A program made the translations under genes and the position numbers. The notes under the pieces were generated by a model, which did no database searches, was not told where the DNA came from, and saw only the letters and a program-made list of their open reading frames with translations. Positions 29,532 through 37,384 of a stretch of DNA of 64,000 bases are shown here, piece by piece (within the stretch, counting starts at the first letter, position 1; the number at the start of each line of letters is the position of its first letter). The stretch covers positions 1 to 64,000 of the forward strand of contig JAKSIU010000013.1 of the NCBI GenBank assembly GCA_024398615.1, written 5' to 3'. The DNA is from Bacteroidaceae bacterium (lineage in GTDB: Bacteria > Bacteroidota > Bacteroidia > Bacteroidales > Bacteroidaceae).

Positions 29532-30602
29532 TCAGTAACATTTGATTTGTGTGGGGAGTTCGGGGCGCATCAGGTCTTCCTTGTTCAGTCCCAGATATTT
29601 GGCTTTCGGGTCATATTCAACCCCCATCTTGTCGAGTAACGGTTCTACGGCAACCTGATGAAGCTGGAGTCCAAGGTCCCACGGGTCGTATCCGAGAACA
29701 AGCCCGGCCAGTTCCTCGTATGTGAGAACCGGGATGCCATGTCCGTTCTCGCCGTAAGTCTTGCCGGTCTGGCTGGCAATGACATACTGCCATCGGTCCA
29801 GGAAATACGGGCATCCGGGACAGTTGGTTACAATGGCGTCCGGATGGTACGGCTCCATTGATTCGAACTTCTTATAGGTGTTGGAAAGGCTGTATCCGCG
29901 GTTTGCCTTGACATGATACTGGCGGAAGCCGTAGCCGCAACAGTGCCGGCGTTCGGGGTAGTCGATGACCTGTCCGCCCCAGCTTTCGACCATGCCTGCC
30001 AGAACGTACGGATATTCCGCACCGCCTACACCCTTGCTGGGGAACATCTTGGCGTAGTGGCATCCTATGTGCTCGACAATACGTAGCGGCTGTCCGGTCC
30101 TGACGTCCATGAGGCGTTTCTTTGCCAGACGTGCTATCTCTCCACGCCAATGGAAAATAAGGTCACTGGAATGGGCCAGATATCTGGGCTTCTTGAATTC
30201 ACGCCGGCATGCCTTCCATAGATCCTCACGTATGCGTGCTTCCAGCTCAGGATATTCACGCCATGTCTCAAGGATTTCGGCGTAGTTGCCGAACGATGTT
30301 ATACAACTGGGACAATAGTTCTCATAACCGGCTTCGGTCATCAGCGCGAACTGTCTGGCTACAATTGTCATGGCAGTCTCCTGGGGAATCGTGTCGCAGT
30401 GATACGCTATTCCTCCGCAAGTGGTGTGGTGCGGCGTTTCGTAAAGGTCTTTCCCCAGAACATCCTTTACGATATGTGTGAACATGCGTTCGCTGGCAGG
30501 AAAGAAGTTCTGACGTATGCAACTGCGCACATAGTACCAGTGATCATCAGGGATGTCCTTCTGATACTCGCTCCAAATACGTTGTTTTCCTTCTAATATC
30601 AT
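29532..30602 (-). CDS. HdrB-like protein with two CCG-type cysteine sets
   Basis: The 356-aa protein carries an N-terminal cysteine group (Cys62, Cys69, Cys97, Cys100) and a C-terminal canonical set (Cys181, CC221-222, Cys261, Cys264) in the CCG pattern that binds noncubane 4Fe-4S clusters at the disulfide-reducing or persulfide-handling site of HdrB. The first set lacks a clear CC pair, so only one noncubane cluster may form. It is about 60 residues longer than methanogen HdrB. It overlaps the upstream HdrC-like gene by ATGA. Confidence 0.86.
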   Translation of the reverse strand: MILEGKQRIWSEYQKDIPDDHWYYVRSCIRQNFFPASERMFTHIVKDVLGKDLYETPHHTTCGGIAYHCDTIPQETAMTIVARQFALMTEAGYENYCPSCITSFGNYAEILETWREYPELEARIREDLWKACRREFKKPRYLAHSSDLIFHWRGEIARLAKKRLMDVRTGQPLRIVEHIGCHYAKMFPSKGVGGAEYPYVLAGMVESWGGQVIDYPERRHCCGYGFRQYHVKANRGYSLSNTYKKFESMEPYHPDAIVTNCPGCPYFLDRWQYVIASQTGKTYGENGHGIPVLTYEELAGLVLGYDPWDLGLQLHQVAVEPLLDKMGVEYDPKAKYLGLNKEDLMRPELPTQIKCY

Positions 30603-31294
30603 TCGTTGAAATGTGTTTCACTGCAATGCTCAAAGGCATAGCGTTCATATTCGTCATACTCCATGCCCATTTCATCGGCCTTGCGGCGCGAGCATTCCTC
30701 TACATGTTCAATCCGTTCTGTGCCACCTGTCACATCGAATATCGATTTCAGTTCGGCAATCGATTTGTCAGGAATTTTCCTAAGAACGCCAGGCCCGTCA
30801 CCCATGTAGTTCGCACCCTGCCGTTCCAGACTTTTCTCAAGGTGATCCATGTGCCATTTCCATACCGGTCCGGCTTCAAGATGGTCTTCGAACCTGAATG
30901 TCTCAGGATGAATGCAGTACCCGTATTTGAGAATATTGCCTGTCATGATGCGTGTCAGCGGGAGCATCTGCCTTCCCTTTTCCGATTCGGTGAAATAACC
31001 CAGTCTGATGCTGAGTTCCCTGAGGGCCATGACTACAAGCCCCGGACCGTTCTTTCTGGGACAGCGGGTCACGCAGCTCATGCATTCACCGCAGTACCAG
31101 ATGGTTTCGGATTTGAGGAGTGCTTCAATCTGAGCATCATCACGTGTCTGGACCGTATCGACTATGCGTCTGGGATCATAACGGTAGAATTCCGCAGCCG
31201 GGCACACGGCAGTACAGGTTCCGCAGTTTATGCAGTTGTGGAACCCTTCCTTGAAACGGTAGTCCTTGCAGAGCTCTTCAAACAGATTCTTCAT
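30599..31294 (-). CDS. HdrC-like 4Fe-4S dicluster protein (long form)
   Basis: The start MKNLFEELCKDYRF at 31294 shares its A with the SDR stop (TGATG); the longer open frame only re-reads the SDR end. The 231-aa product has Cys21/24/27/31 and Cys68/71/74/78, two ferredoxin-type clusters, then a charged C-terminal helical region of about 150 residues that I do not recognise. HdrC normally pairs with HdrB, and the ATGA overlap with the following HdrB-like gene fits that. Confidence 0.88.
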   Translation of the reverse strand: MKNLFEELCKDYRFKEGFHNCINCGTCTAVCPAAEFYRYDPRRIVDTVQTRDDAQIEALLKSETIWYCGECMSCVTRCPRKNGPGLVVMALRELSIRLGYFTESEKGRQMLPLTRIMTGNILKYGYCIHPETFRFEDHLEAGPVWKWHMDHLEKSLERQGANYMGDGPGVLRKIPDKSIAELKSIFDVTGGTERIEHVEECSRRKADEMGMEYDEYERYAFEHCSETHFNE

Positions 31295-32079
31295 CACACA
31301 GGTTTGATTTTCGTTGCCAGACGGGCACACAGGTTGGGGAAGAATCGCTTTATGTACACCATAAGCAGTTCACCGCGTCCAACCAGAACCTCGTTCTTGC
31401 GGTGTTTGATGGCACGTACAATCTTACGTGCGGCACAGTCGGCCGTTATGCCCTTGTCCTGACCGGGATCCATGACTCCGTGCTTCTTGCCTCCACGATC
31501 CAAAGCGTTAAGTGATATGTTGGTCCTTACACGTCCGGGGCAGACAATGGTGACCGAAATGTTCTTGTCATGGCTTTCGGCACGCAGCGTTTCAAAGAAG
31601 CCATACAGTGCGTGCTTGGAGGAACTGTATGCGCAACGGAGCGGAAAACCGAAACGTCCGGAAATGGATGTGGTGACGGCAATCCGTCCTCCTCCGTTCG
31701 CTGTCATTAGCGGCAGTATGGCCTGTGCCATTGCCACAGGTGCGAAATAGTTCACTTCCATTATCTTGCGTACCATTGGCATCGGGGTGTCTTCAACTGT
31801 GGTGCGCTGGCTTATGCCGGCGTTGCAGAAGAGAATGTCAATGCCCCCGAACGCATCCCATGCCTGTCGGACAAGCAGCTTTATTCCGTCGGGTTCGGAA
31901 AGGTCGTACGGCAGAATCCGCAAATCGGGTGCGCCCAGTTCGCGGCATCGGTCTCCGACCTTGTCAAGGGCGGGTCTTGATGACGATGTCAGGATAAGGC
32001 GGCAGCCCTGACTTGCATAGCGCAAGGCGCAGGCCTGCCCGATTCCTGAAGACGCTCCTGTAATCCAGACGGTCTGCAT
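31294..32079 (-). CDS. SDR-family reductase, probable 3-ketocapnine reductase
   Basis: The 261-aa short-chain dehydrogenase has TGASSGIG (7-14) for NAD(P) binding, NAG (86-88), a catalytic Ser near 138-140, and Tyr151/Lys155 (YSSSK). The hydrophobic/basic C-terminal segment (LLMVYIKRFFPNLCARLATKI) is like that of membrane-associated lipid-modifying SDRs. Condensation of cysteate with an acyl thioester gives 3-ketocapnine, which must be reduced. An SDR 2 nt downstream of the acyltransferase fits that job, as 3-ketosphinganine reductase does in sphingolipid synthesis. The substrate is inferred from context. Confidence 0.85.
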   Translation of the reverse strand: MQTVWITGASSGIGQACALRYASQGCRLILTSSSRPALDKVGDRCRELGAPDLRILPYDLSEPDGIKLLVRQAWDAFGGIDILFCNAGISQRTTVEDTPMPMVRKIMEVNYFAPVAMAQAILPLMTANGGGRIAVTTSISGRFGFPLRCAYSSSKHALYGFFETLRAESHDKNISVTIVCPGRVRTNISLNALDRGGKKHGVMDPGQDKGITADCAARKIVRAIKHRKNEVLVGRGELLMVYIKRFFPNLCARLATKIKPV

Positions 32080-32081
32080 GA

Positions 32082-33350
32082 TTATTGGGTTATGATTGCC
32101 TTGTCTGCGAATCCCTTGTCATACTCGCCACGGTCAAGACGTTCCTTGATGTCACGGAATGCGTCAAGCGTACGGTCAACATCGGCAATCGTATGCGCAG
32201 CTGTTGAAATAATTCTGAAAATGAGCATTCCTGGAGGAATGACAGGGTAGGTGACTATCGAGCAGAAAATATGATAGTTCTCTCTCAGGTCTACGGCAAT
32301 GTTCGTAGCCTGGTCGACACCGCATTTCAAATGGACGGGAGTCACGCAAGCCTGGGCCGGACCTATCTCGTAGCCAAGTGAACGGAAACCGTTCTGCAGA
32401 CGGCGTGTCACTTCCCAAAGGTGTGCACGGCGTTCGTCACCTTCAGGACTGTCAATGATTTCCAGACGCTTCAGGCAGCCCTCGACAATGGGCATCGGCA
32501 GCGCCTTGGCATACATCTGTGAACGCATGTTGTAGCGCAGGTATGTGATAATGTCCTTCTCGCTGGCAACGAAACCGCCAATGGTGGCCATTGCCTTCGC
32601 GTATGCGCCAATGTAGATGTCGACACCGTCCATGACTCCGTAATGTTCCGATGTTCCGCGTCCGTGGGGACCCATGACTCCGAATCCGTGTGCATCGTCA
32701 ATCATGAACCTGAATTTGTATTTCTTTTTCAGAGCTACAATCTCGTCAAGAATACCCAATGCACCGGTCATTCCGAAAACGCCTTCAGTAATGACCAGGA
32801 TGCCGCCTCCCTTCTCGTCGGCAAGTGCGCTCGCTCTGGCAAGTACGCGGTCGCAGTCCTTGGCGTCATTGTGGCGGAATTTGAACTTGTCGCCTATGTG
32901 AAGTCTGATGCCATCCAACAGACACGCATGGCATTCGGCATCATAGACGATTATGTCGTGACGGCTTACAAGTGAATCGATTGTTGAGATGATTCCCTGA
33001 TAACCGAAGTTGAACAGAAAAGCCGCTTCCTTCTTTTCGAATGCGGCCAGACGTCTTTCCAGCTCTTCGTGAAGTGCTGTCTGTCCCGTCATCATGCGGC
33101 TTCCCATCGGGTAGGCCATACCCCAGCGTGCTGCGGCTTCAGCATCGGTCTTCCTGATCTCCGGATGGTTGGCAAGTCCCAGATAGTTGTTCAGACTCCA
33201 GCATAATACATCCTGTCCGTTGAAACGCATGTTCGGTCCCAGTTCGCCTTCCAGTTTCGGAAAGGCAAAATATCCGTCCGCCTTGCTTCTGTACTGGCCG
33301 ATAGGGCCTCCTGAAGATTCTCTGATCTTTTCAAAAATGTCCTTTTGCAT
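32082..33350 (-). CDS. Alpha-oxoamine synthase, probable cysteate fatty-acyltransferase
   Basis: The 422-aa PLP enzyme belongs to the family of serine palmitoyltransferase, KBL and BioF. Key positions are the stacking His141 (AECHACLLDG), IDDAHGFG (217-224) for the pyridine nitrogen, and Schiff-base Lys252 (GAYAKAMATIGGF). The motif YPMGSRMMTG and the tail ENYHIFCSIVTYPVIPPGMLIFRI resemble Bacteroidetes cysteate fatty-acyltransferases, which condense L-cysteate with acyl-ACP or acyl-CoA to 3-ketocapnine, more than their serine palmitoyltransferases. With a cysteate synthase in the same operon this is the better call. It is the first gene after a consensus promoter. Confidence 0.83.
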   Translation of the reverse strand: MQKDIFEKIRESSGGPIGQYRSKADGYFAFPKLEGELGPNMRFNGQDVLCWSLNNYLGLANHPEIRKTDAEAAARWGMAYPMGSRMMTGQTALHEELERRLAAFEKKEAAFLFNFGYQGIISTIDSLVSRHDIIVYDAECHACLLDGIRLHIGDKFKFRHNDAKDCDRVLARASALADEKGGGILVITEGVFGMTGALGILDEIVALKKKYKFRFMIDDAHGFGVMGPHGRGTSEHYGVMDGVDIYIGAYAKAMATIGGFVASEKDIITYLRYNMRSQMYAKALPMPIVEGCLKRLEIIDSPEGDERRAHLWEVTRRLQNGFRSLGYEIGPAQACVTPVHLKCGVDQATNIAVDLRENYHIFCSIVTYPVIPPGMLIFRIISTAAHTIADVDRTLDAFRDIKERLDRGEYDKGFADKAIITQ

Positions 33351-33394
33351 TTGTATCAGTTATTATAGTATATGTGTTTACTAAATAGTTGGTG

Positions 33395-33426
33395 CAAATA
33401 TAGTATATGGTTTTACTATTACCAAA
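33395..33426 (-). promoter_or_regulatory. Promoter of the sulfonolipid-Hdr operon
   Basis: On the minus strand TTTG (33423-33426), a 20-nt spacer and TATATTTG (33395-33402) match the Bacteroidetes vegetative promoter exactly. It lies 44 nt before the acyltransferase start. The surrounding sequence is AT-rich and contains the near-repeats AGTATATGTGTTTACTA and AGTATATGGTTTTACTA (33368-33384 and 33402-33418), which could be an operator. Confidence 0.8.
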
Positions 33427-33453
33427 TTAAAAAGGATTAAAAAGTATGTAGTG

Positions 33454-33486
33454 TTGGAAAAGTCTGCAATGTAAATGATATATTTG
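33454..33486 (+). promoter_or_regulatory. Promoter of cytidine deaminase gene
   Basis: TTGG (33454-33457), a 21-nt spacer and TATATTTG (33479-33486) form a near-consensus promoter 23 nt before the chosen start, divergent from the sulfonolipid operon promoter. Confidence 0.6.
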
Positions 33487-33509
33487 TGCAAAATGAAAAC
33501 AAAAGCAAT

Positions 33510-33977
33510 ATGAAAAAACAACTAACAGTCAATTATCAGGAATTTGTGTCTGTTGATGAAATGAATGAAAATGACCGCGAACTGGTCAGACTGGCAATTG
33601 AAGCAACGGGACTTTCTTATGCTCCTTATTCGCATTTCAATGTCGGCGCAGCAGTACGACTGAGTGACGGACGTTGTTTCACCGGTGCAAATCAGGAAAA
33701 TGCGGCATATCCTTCCGGGCTGTGTGCTGAACGTACCGCAATGTTTTATGCTCACGCCCATCGTGAAAATGCCAGACTGGAGTCCATTGCAATTGCTGCC
33801 TGTCAGAATGGAAAACAAGTTGCCGGTCCTGTATCTCCATGCGCTGCGTGTCGTCAGGTTATGCTTGAGTTTGAGGATATTGACAATCCCATGTCTGTCA
33901 TTATGGCCGGCAGCGAAAGGATTCTCAAGTTTGAGAGATCTCATGATCTTGTCCCGTTTTCTTTTGATTCTTTCTGA
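33510..33977 (+). CDS. cdd: Cytidine deaminase
   Basis: The start MKKQLTVNYQEF gives 155 aa; eight further codons lie upstream in frame but would overlap the predicted transcription start. Zinc ligands are Cys72, Cys111 and Cys114 with catalytic Glu74 (YPSGLCAERTA and PCAACRQ). HFNVGAAV and GANQENAAYPS bind the nucleoside. It deaminates cytidine and deoxycytidine to uridine forms for pyrimidine salvage. Length and motifs match the tetrameric bacterial class. Confidence 0.95.
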   Translation: MKKQLTVNYQEFVSVDEMNENDRELVRLAIEATGLSYAPYSHFNVGAAVRLSDGRCFTGANQENAAYPSGLCAERTAMFYAHAHRENARLESIAIAACQNGKQVAGPVSPCAACRQVMLEFEDIDNPMSVIMAGSERILKFERSHDLVPFSFDSF

Positions 33978-34098
33978 TTTCTTGTTGCCTGAAATTTTTT
34001 TTTATGGCAAAAAATGAAGATTCTTTTGCCGTTTCTCATTATATTATAATTTTATTATTAATTTTGCAGTCTGAAAGTAATAATTCAAACAACGATAC

Positions 34099-34329
34099 AT
34101 GGTTTCTAATATGAAGCGGGTAAAGGAAAATAATATTGATTGTGCACAGGTTAATGAAAGTGGAAAACGCAGATATTCGTCTTCTAGCATGTCATACCTT
34201 GACGTTACAGTTGACAGCCCCATTCTGACAGGTTCTGTGGTTGATAAGAATACACGTGTGGAATCGACGGCACAGGAAGTGAATGAGGTTACATTGACCA
34301 GTACGGATTTTGATATCTCCTGGGAATAA
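34099..34329 (+). CDS. Small hypothetical protein, 76 aa
   Basis: This is a short hydrophilic frame (MVSNMKRVKENN...) with a C-terminal half (YLDVTVDSPILTGSVVDKN, then TDFDISWE) of good composition. I believe short proteins ending in ILTGSVVD...W-E are common near other genes in Bacteroidales, but no function is known to me. It lies in an AT-rich stretch. TAATTTTG at 34059-34066 could be its -7 box. An inner Met (34111) is an alternative start. Confidence 0.5.
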   Translation: MVSNMKRVKENNIDCAQVNESGKRRYSSSSMSYLDVTVDSPILTGSVVDKNTRVESTAQEVNEVTLTSTDFDISWE

Positions 34330-34345
34330 TTTCCGGGGCTACATA

Positions 34346-34380
34346 TGCAGCTAATTCCATTTTGGAATAAATGAGCTGCA
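34346..34380. terminator. Hairpin after the small protein gene
   Basis: TGCAGCT (34346-34352) pairs with AGCTGCA (34374-34380), with an inner ATTCC/GGAAT pairing. It has no T-run, so termination is uncertain. The remaining sequence to 34479 is AT-rich with a T9 tract, and I see nothing else in it. Confidence 0.35.
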
Positions 34381-34479
34381 AATTATTCTGATTGGATTAT
34401 TCTGATATAAATTGGATCAATTCAGTCAGTTTTTTTTTATCCATACCTTATTATATTAAAGGTAGTTTTTCCGGGTCAT

Positions 34480-37380
34480 TTATTTTCCTTTACAGAGTGG
34501 TCTGAATGTACAGCGTTCACAGCTCTTTGTGTCACCTGTCATTGTTATCGGTGTCTCTGTATCGAATATGCCTTCTATCAGTTTTATCAGTTCCTGTCTG
34601 AATTCCGGCATCTGTTCATTCGAGAAATCCTGTACTGCTTTTTTATTCATGGACATGTACAATGCATCGGCCTTTGGCTTTGATGTGTTACGGACATATA
34701 GCAGTACGGGGGCCAGCCGACAGTCGCGTAGCGATTCGTGACCGCTGGCAAGCATGGCGTAATAGAAAGTCTGGAACACGTGGGAATTGCGGTCTGCTTT
34801 TCCGGATATGAATAGTTCCTCTATATTCTTGGGGACTTTTTTCTCACTGCCGGTCTTATAGTCCACTATGCGTACAATCCCATCCCGGCTGTCGATCCGG
34901 TCAATGAATCCGCAGAGTCTGACCGATACCTTTCCCCGTGGTATTGCGGAGCATGGTATTTCCACTGATTCGCTGAATCCGTCCGATTCGCTCCCGATGT
35001 ATCGGAATGGAGCATACAGGTTCCTGTCCATCTTCAGGACCTGTGTCAGGTAGCGGACAATAACCTCAAAGTTCATGGCCTGAATGCCGCTGTAGTCATC
35101 CGTATCGACATGTCGTTCATTGAACAGTACCTTGTCAAATGCACTCTGCACAAATCCATTGAGGCGTTTTTTATTATTGAGAATGCAATCTATGGCTTCT
35201 TTGCTTATTGTCCCGTTACCTTCTTCCGATATGCTGTCATATGCCAGTTGTGCGCTCTCATGGAAAAGAGTTCCGAACTGTGCACTGTCAATGTCATCCT
35301 GTGTGTCATCGGGTTCCTTTAGTCCTGCAATATATTTGAACCAGAACTTCATGCCGCATTCAAGATAGCAGTTAAGTGCCGATGGTGACAGGAATTGCGC
35401 CTTCTGGTTTGTCAATGTATCGTATCGGCAGACAAGTCTGTCCATCACTTCCTGCGTTTTTGTGATTTGTGGCGGAATATGGTCTGTGCCTTCAAGACCG
35501 GGTAGGAGGCTGATGCGGTCGATTGGGCGTCCGGAAGCCATTAACTGAAGCAGATAACGTGACATCTGTCCGCTTCCGGGACCAGTTGAGTCCGGGTCAC
35601 CGTTCCATACCATTGTAATATTGCATGCACGTTGCAGAAGGTGATGGAAATTGTATGCGGCTACAGCGCTTTTCTGCTGCATTGTGGTGAGACCGAAAGC
35701 AACACGGATGTTGTATGGGATGAATGACTGCTGACTTCCACGTCCGGGGAGTGAACCTTCGGTAACGGAAAGCAGCAAAACGTTTTCAAAATCAAGATTA
35801 CGGGTTTCGATAAGTCCCATAATCTGCATTCCTACAACCGGTTCTCCGTGGAAAGGTATGCTCATACCCTGAAGAAGACGGTTTATCAGACGACACAGAG
35901 TGTCAGTGCCGATCTCAATTCCTCCATCAATTACCAGACTGCGAAGTCTTGCTACACAGGCGTATACACGGTACAAAGACTCCTGGTTGAGTGGTTTGAA
36001 CATGGTATCCTGCGGATTTTCCGTAATGGCCGGAGTAATTGCCGCAAGCAGTTCCGTCAGCCAGTCAAGCAATTCTATGTTGTCATCACATAAACGGAAG
36101 ACGTTTCTTAACAGCTGGCTGTTTGAAAGGCGGGCAATCATGTCGATGCCAAAGTGGAACAGTCTGTTTTGAACCAGCTGGTTTTTAAGTGTCTGCGTTT
36201 CCGGTTCTACAGCTTCCAGCAATGGGTTGTCAAGAACTCTGGAAATCAGTTCAAGTCTGATGCGGCCGGAATTCTTCATTGCTGACAGCTGCATTTCAAT
36301 GAGTGATGACGTCAGATTGAAGATAGGTGTTGCTGTCAGCGGATATCCCATTGTGATGTTCAATGCATCTGTACTTCCGGGGGGTATGGAATGAAGAACG
36401 GACTGAAGCAGTGTGTTGTCTGCTAGTACAATGGCGCATTCCTTGTCAGGTCTGCATCCAAGACTTTCAATCCAGTCAGGTATGAATGCTGCTTGACCTG
36501 AATCGGTCTTTGATTGAACTATTGTAATTTTCTTTTCCTTTGACAACTGGTCGAAATTGTCTTCTGGCAACCGGTTTCTGAACAGTTTCAGGTTATCTCG
36601 AAGCCATAGCCCTGATTCATGATTTGGATCAGTGATGTAGGCAATGTCATAATCCCAGTAGAATATTGCCTTTCCTGCCTGATCCAGAACCTGGAACAGA
36701 CGTTTCTCTGCTGCATCCAAGCCATTGAATCCAATGAATGCATACCAGCGTGAAGTGAAATTGTCTGCATTGAGGCCTTCTGCCACCTGGCGCTGAAGCA
36801 TTCCGTCATAGGCAATCCCCTTCTCAAACAGGGTGCTGCGGAACAGTTTGTAGATATCTCCGAGTGATGCCCAGACAGACAGGTATTCCTGCTGGATCCT
36901 GGTTTGTCCGGCGTTTTTCAGTCCTGCGAAGAACTCATGAATGGCTTCGGCCTGTTCCTTAGTGAGGTAAGTGTGGTCAATGTCCATTTCTTTCTGTTCC
37001 TTGAGAAGACGGAAAAGATTGTCAGTATCAGCCAGATTCCTGTCGATGTCTTCAAAATCGGACAGCAGCAGTTCTCCCCATGACCAGAAGTTGTCAAGAG
37101 TCTCATCGGTCTTTGTGACCTGAATATATGACTTGTATAAGATTGAGACCAGTTGGAGACGATCGGCAACTCGTAGTGAAGACTGCGATTGGAACAGTTC
37201 TTCAATAGTGACATATCGTGGGGACCATATGGGTTTATCGGTGAGCTGTGAAAGATAGTCGTCAAAGAACAGTCTGGCCCGTCGGTTGGGAAATACTACC
37301 GTTATTCTGGAAAGACCGGTTTCCCTGTCAAGGAAATTGTCAATCAGATCGCGTGCTGCAAGTTCAAGGAAATGTTTCAT
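34480..37380 (-). CDS. addB: AddB-like subunit of helicase-nuclease (PD-(D/E)XK, 4Fe-4S)
   Basis: The 966-aa protein has an inactive helicase-like body and a C-terminal RecB-type nuclease: GIVRIVDYKTGSEKK gives the Asp and Lys of the D-(E)xK site and the following QTFYYAML supplies the Q-x3-Y element. Cys in NCYLECGMKFWF and the terminal CERCTFRPLCKGK can hold the iron-sulfur staple of AddB. With AddA it unwinds and resects double-strand breaks for RecA loading. It starts 4 nt after the AddA stop and closes a five-gene operon. Confidence 0.86.
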   Translation of the reverse strand: MKHFLELAARDLIDNFLDRETGLSRITVVFPNRRARLFFDDYLSQLTDKPIWSPRYVTIEELFQSQSSLRVADRLQLVSILYKSYIQVTKTDETLDNFWSWGELLLSDFEDIDRNLADTDNLFRLLKEQKEMDIDHTYLTKEQAEAIHEFFAGLKNAGQTRIQQEYLSVWASLGDIYKLFRSTLFEKGIAYDGMLQRQVAEGLNADNFTSRWYAFIGFNGLDAAEKRLFQVLDQAGKAIFYWDYDIAYITDPNHESGLWLRDNLKLFRNRLPEDNFDQLSKEKKITIVQSKTDSGQAAFIPDWIESLGCRPDKECAIVLADNTLLQSVLHSIPPGSTDALNITMGYPLTATPIFNLTSSLIEMQLSAMKNSGRIRLELISRVLDNPLLEAVEPETQTLKNQLVQNRLFHFGIDMIARLSNSQLLRNVFRLCDDNIELLDWLTELLAAITPAITENPQDTMFKPLNQESLYRVYACVARLRSLVIDGGIEIGTDTLCRLINRLLQGMSIPFHGEPVVGMQIMGLIETRNLDFENVLLLSVTEGSLPGRGSQQSFIPYNIRVAFGLTTMQQKSAVAAYNFHHLLQRACNITMVWNGDPDSTGPGSGQMSRYLLQLMASGRPIDRISLLPGLEGTDHIPPQITKTQEVMDRLVCRYDTLTNQKAQFLSPSALNCYLECGMKFWFKYIAGLKEPDDTQDDIDSAQFGTLFHESAQLAYDSISEEGNGTISKEAIDCILNNKKRLNGFVQSAFDKVLFNERHVDTDDYSGIQAMNFEVIVRYLTQVLKMDRNLYAPFRYIGSESDGFSESVEIPCSAIPRGKVSVRLCGFIDRIDSRDGIVRIVDYKTGSEKKVPKNIEELFISGKADRNSHVFQTFYYAMLASGHESLRDCRLAPVLLYVRNTSKPKADALYMSMNKKAVQDFSNEQMPEFRQELIKLIEGIFDTETPITMTGDTKSCERCTFRPLCKGK

Positions 37381-37384
37381 GATA

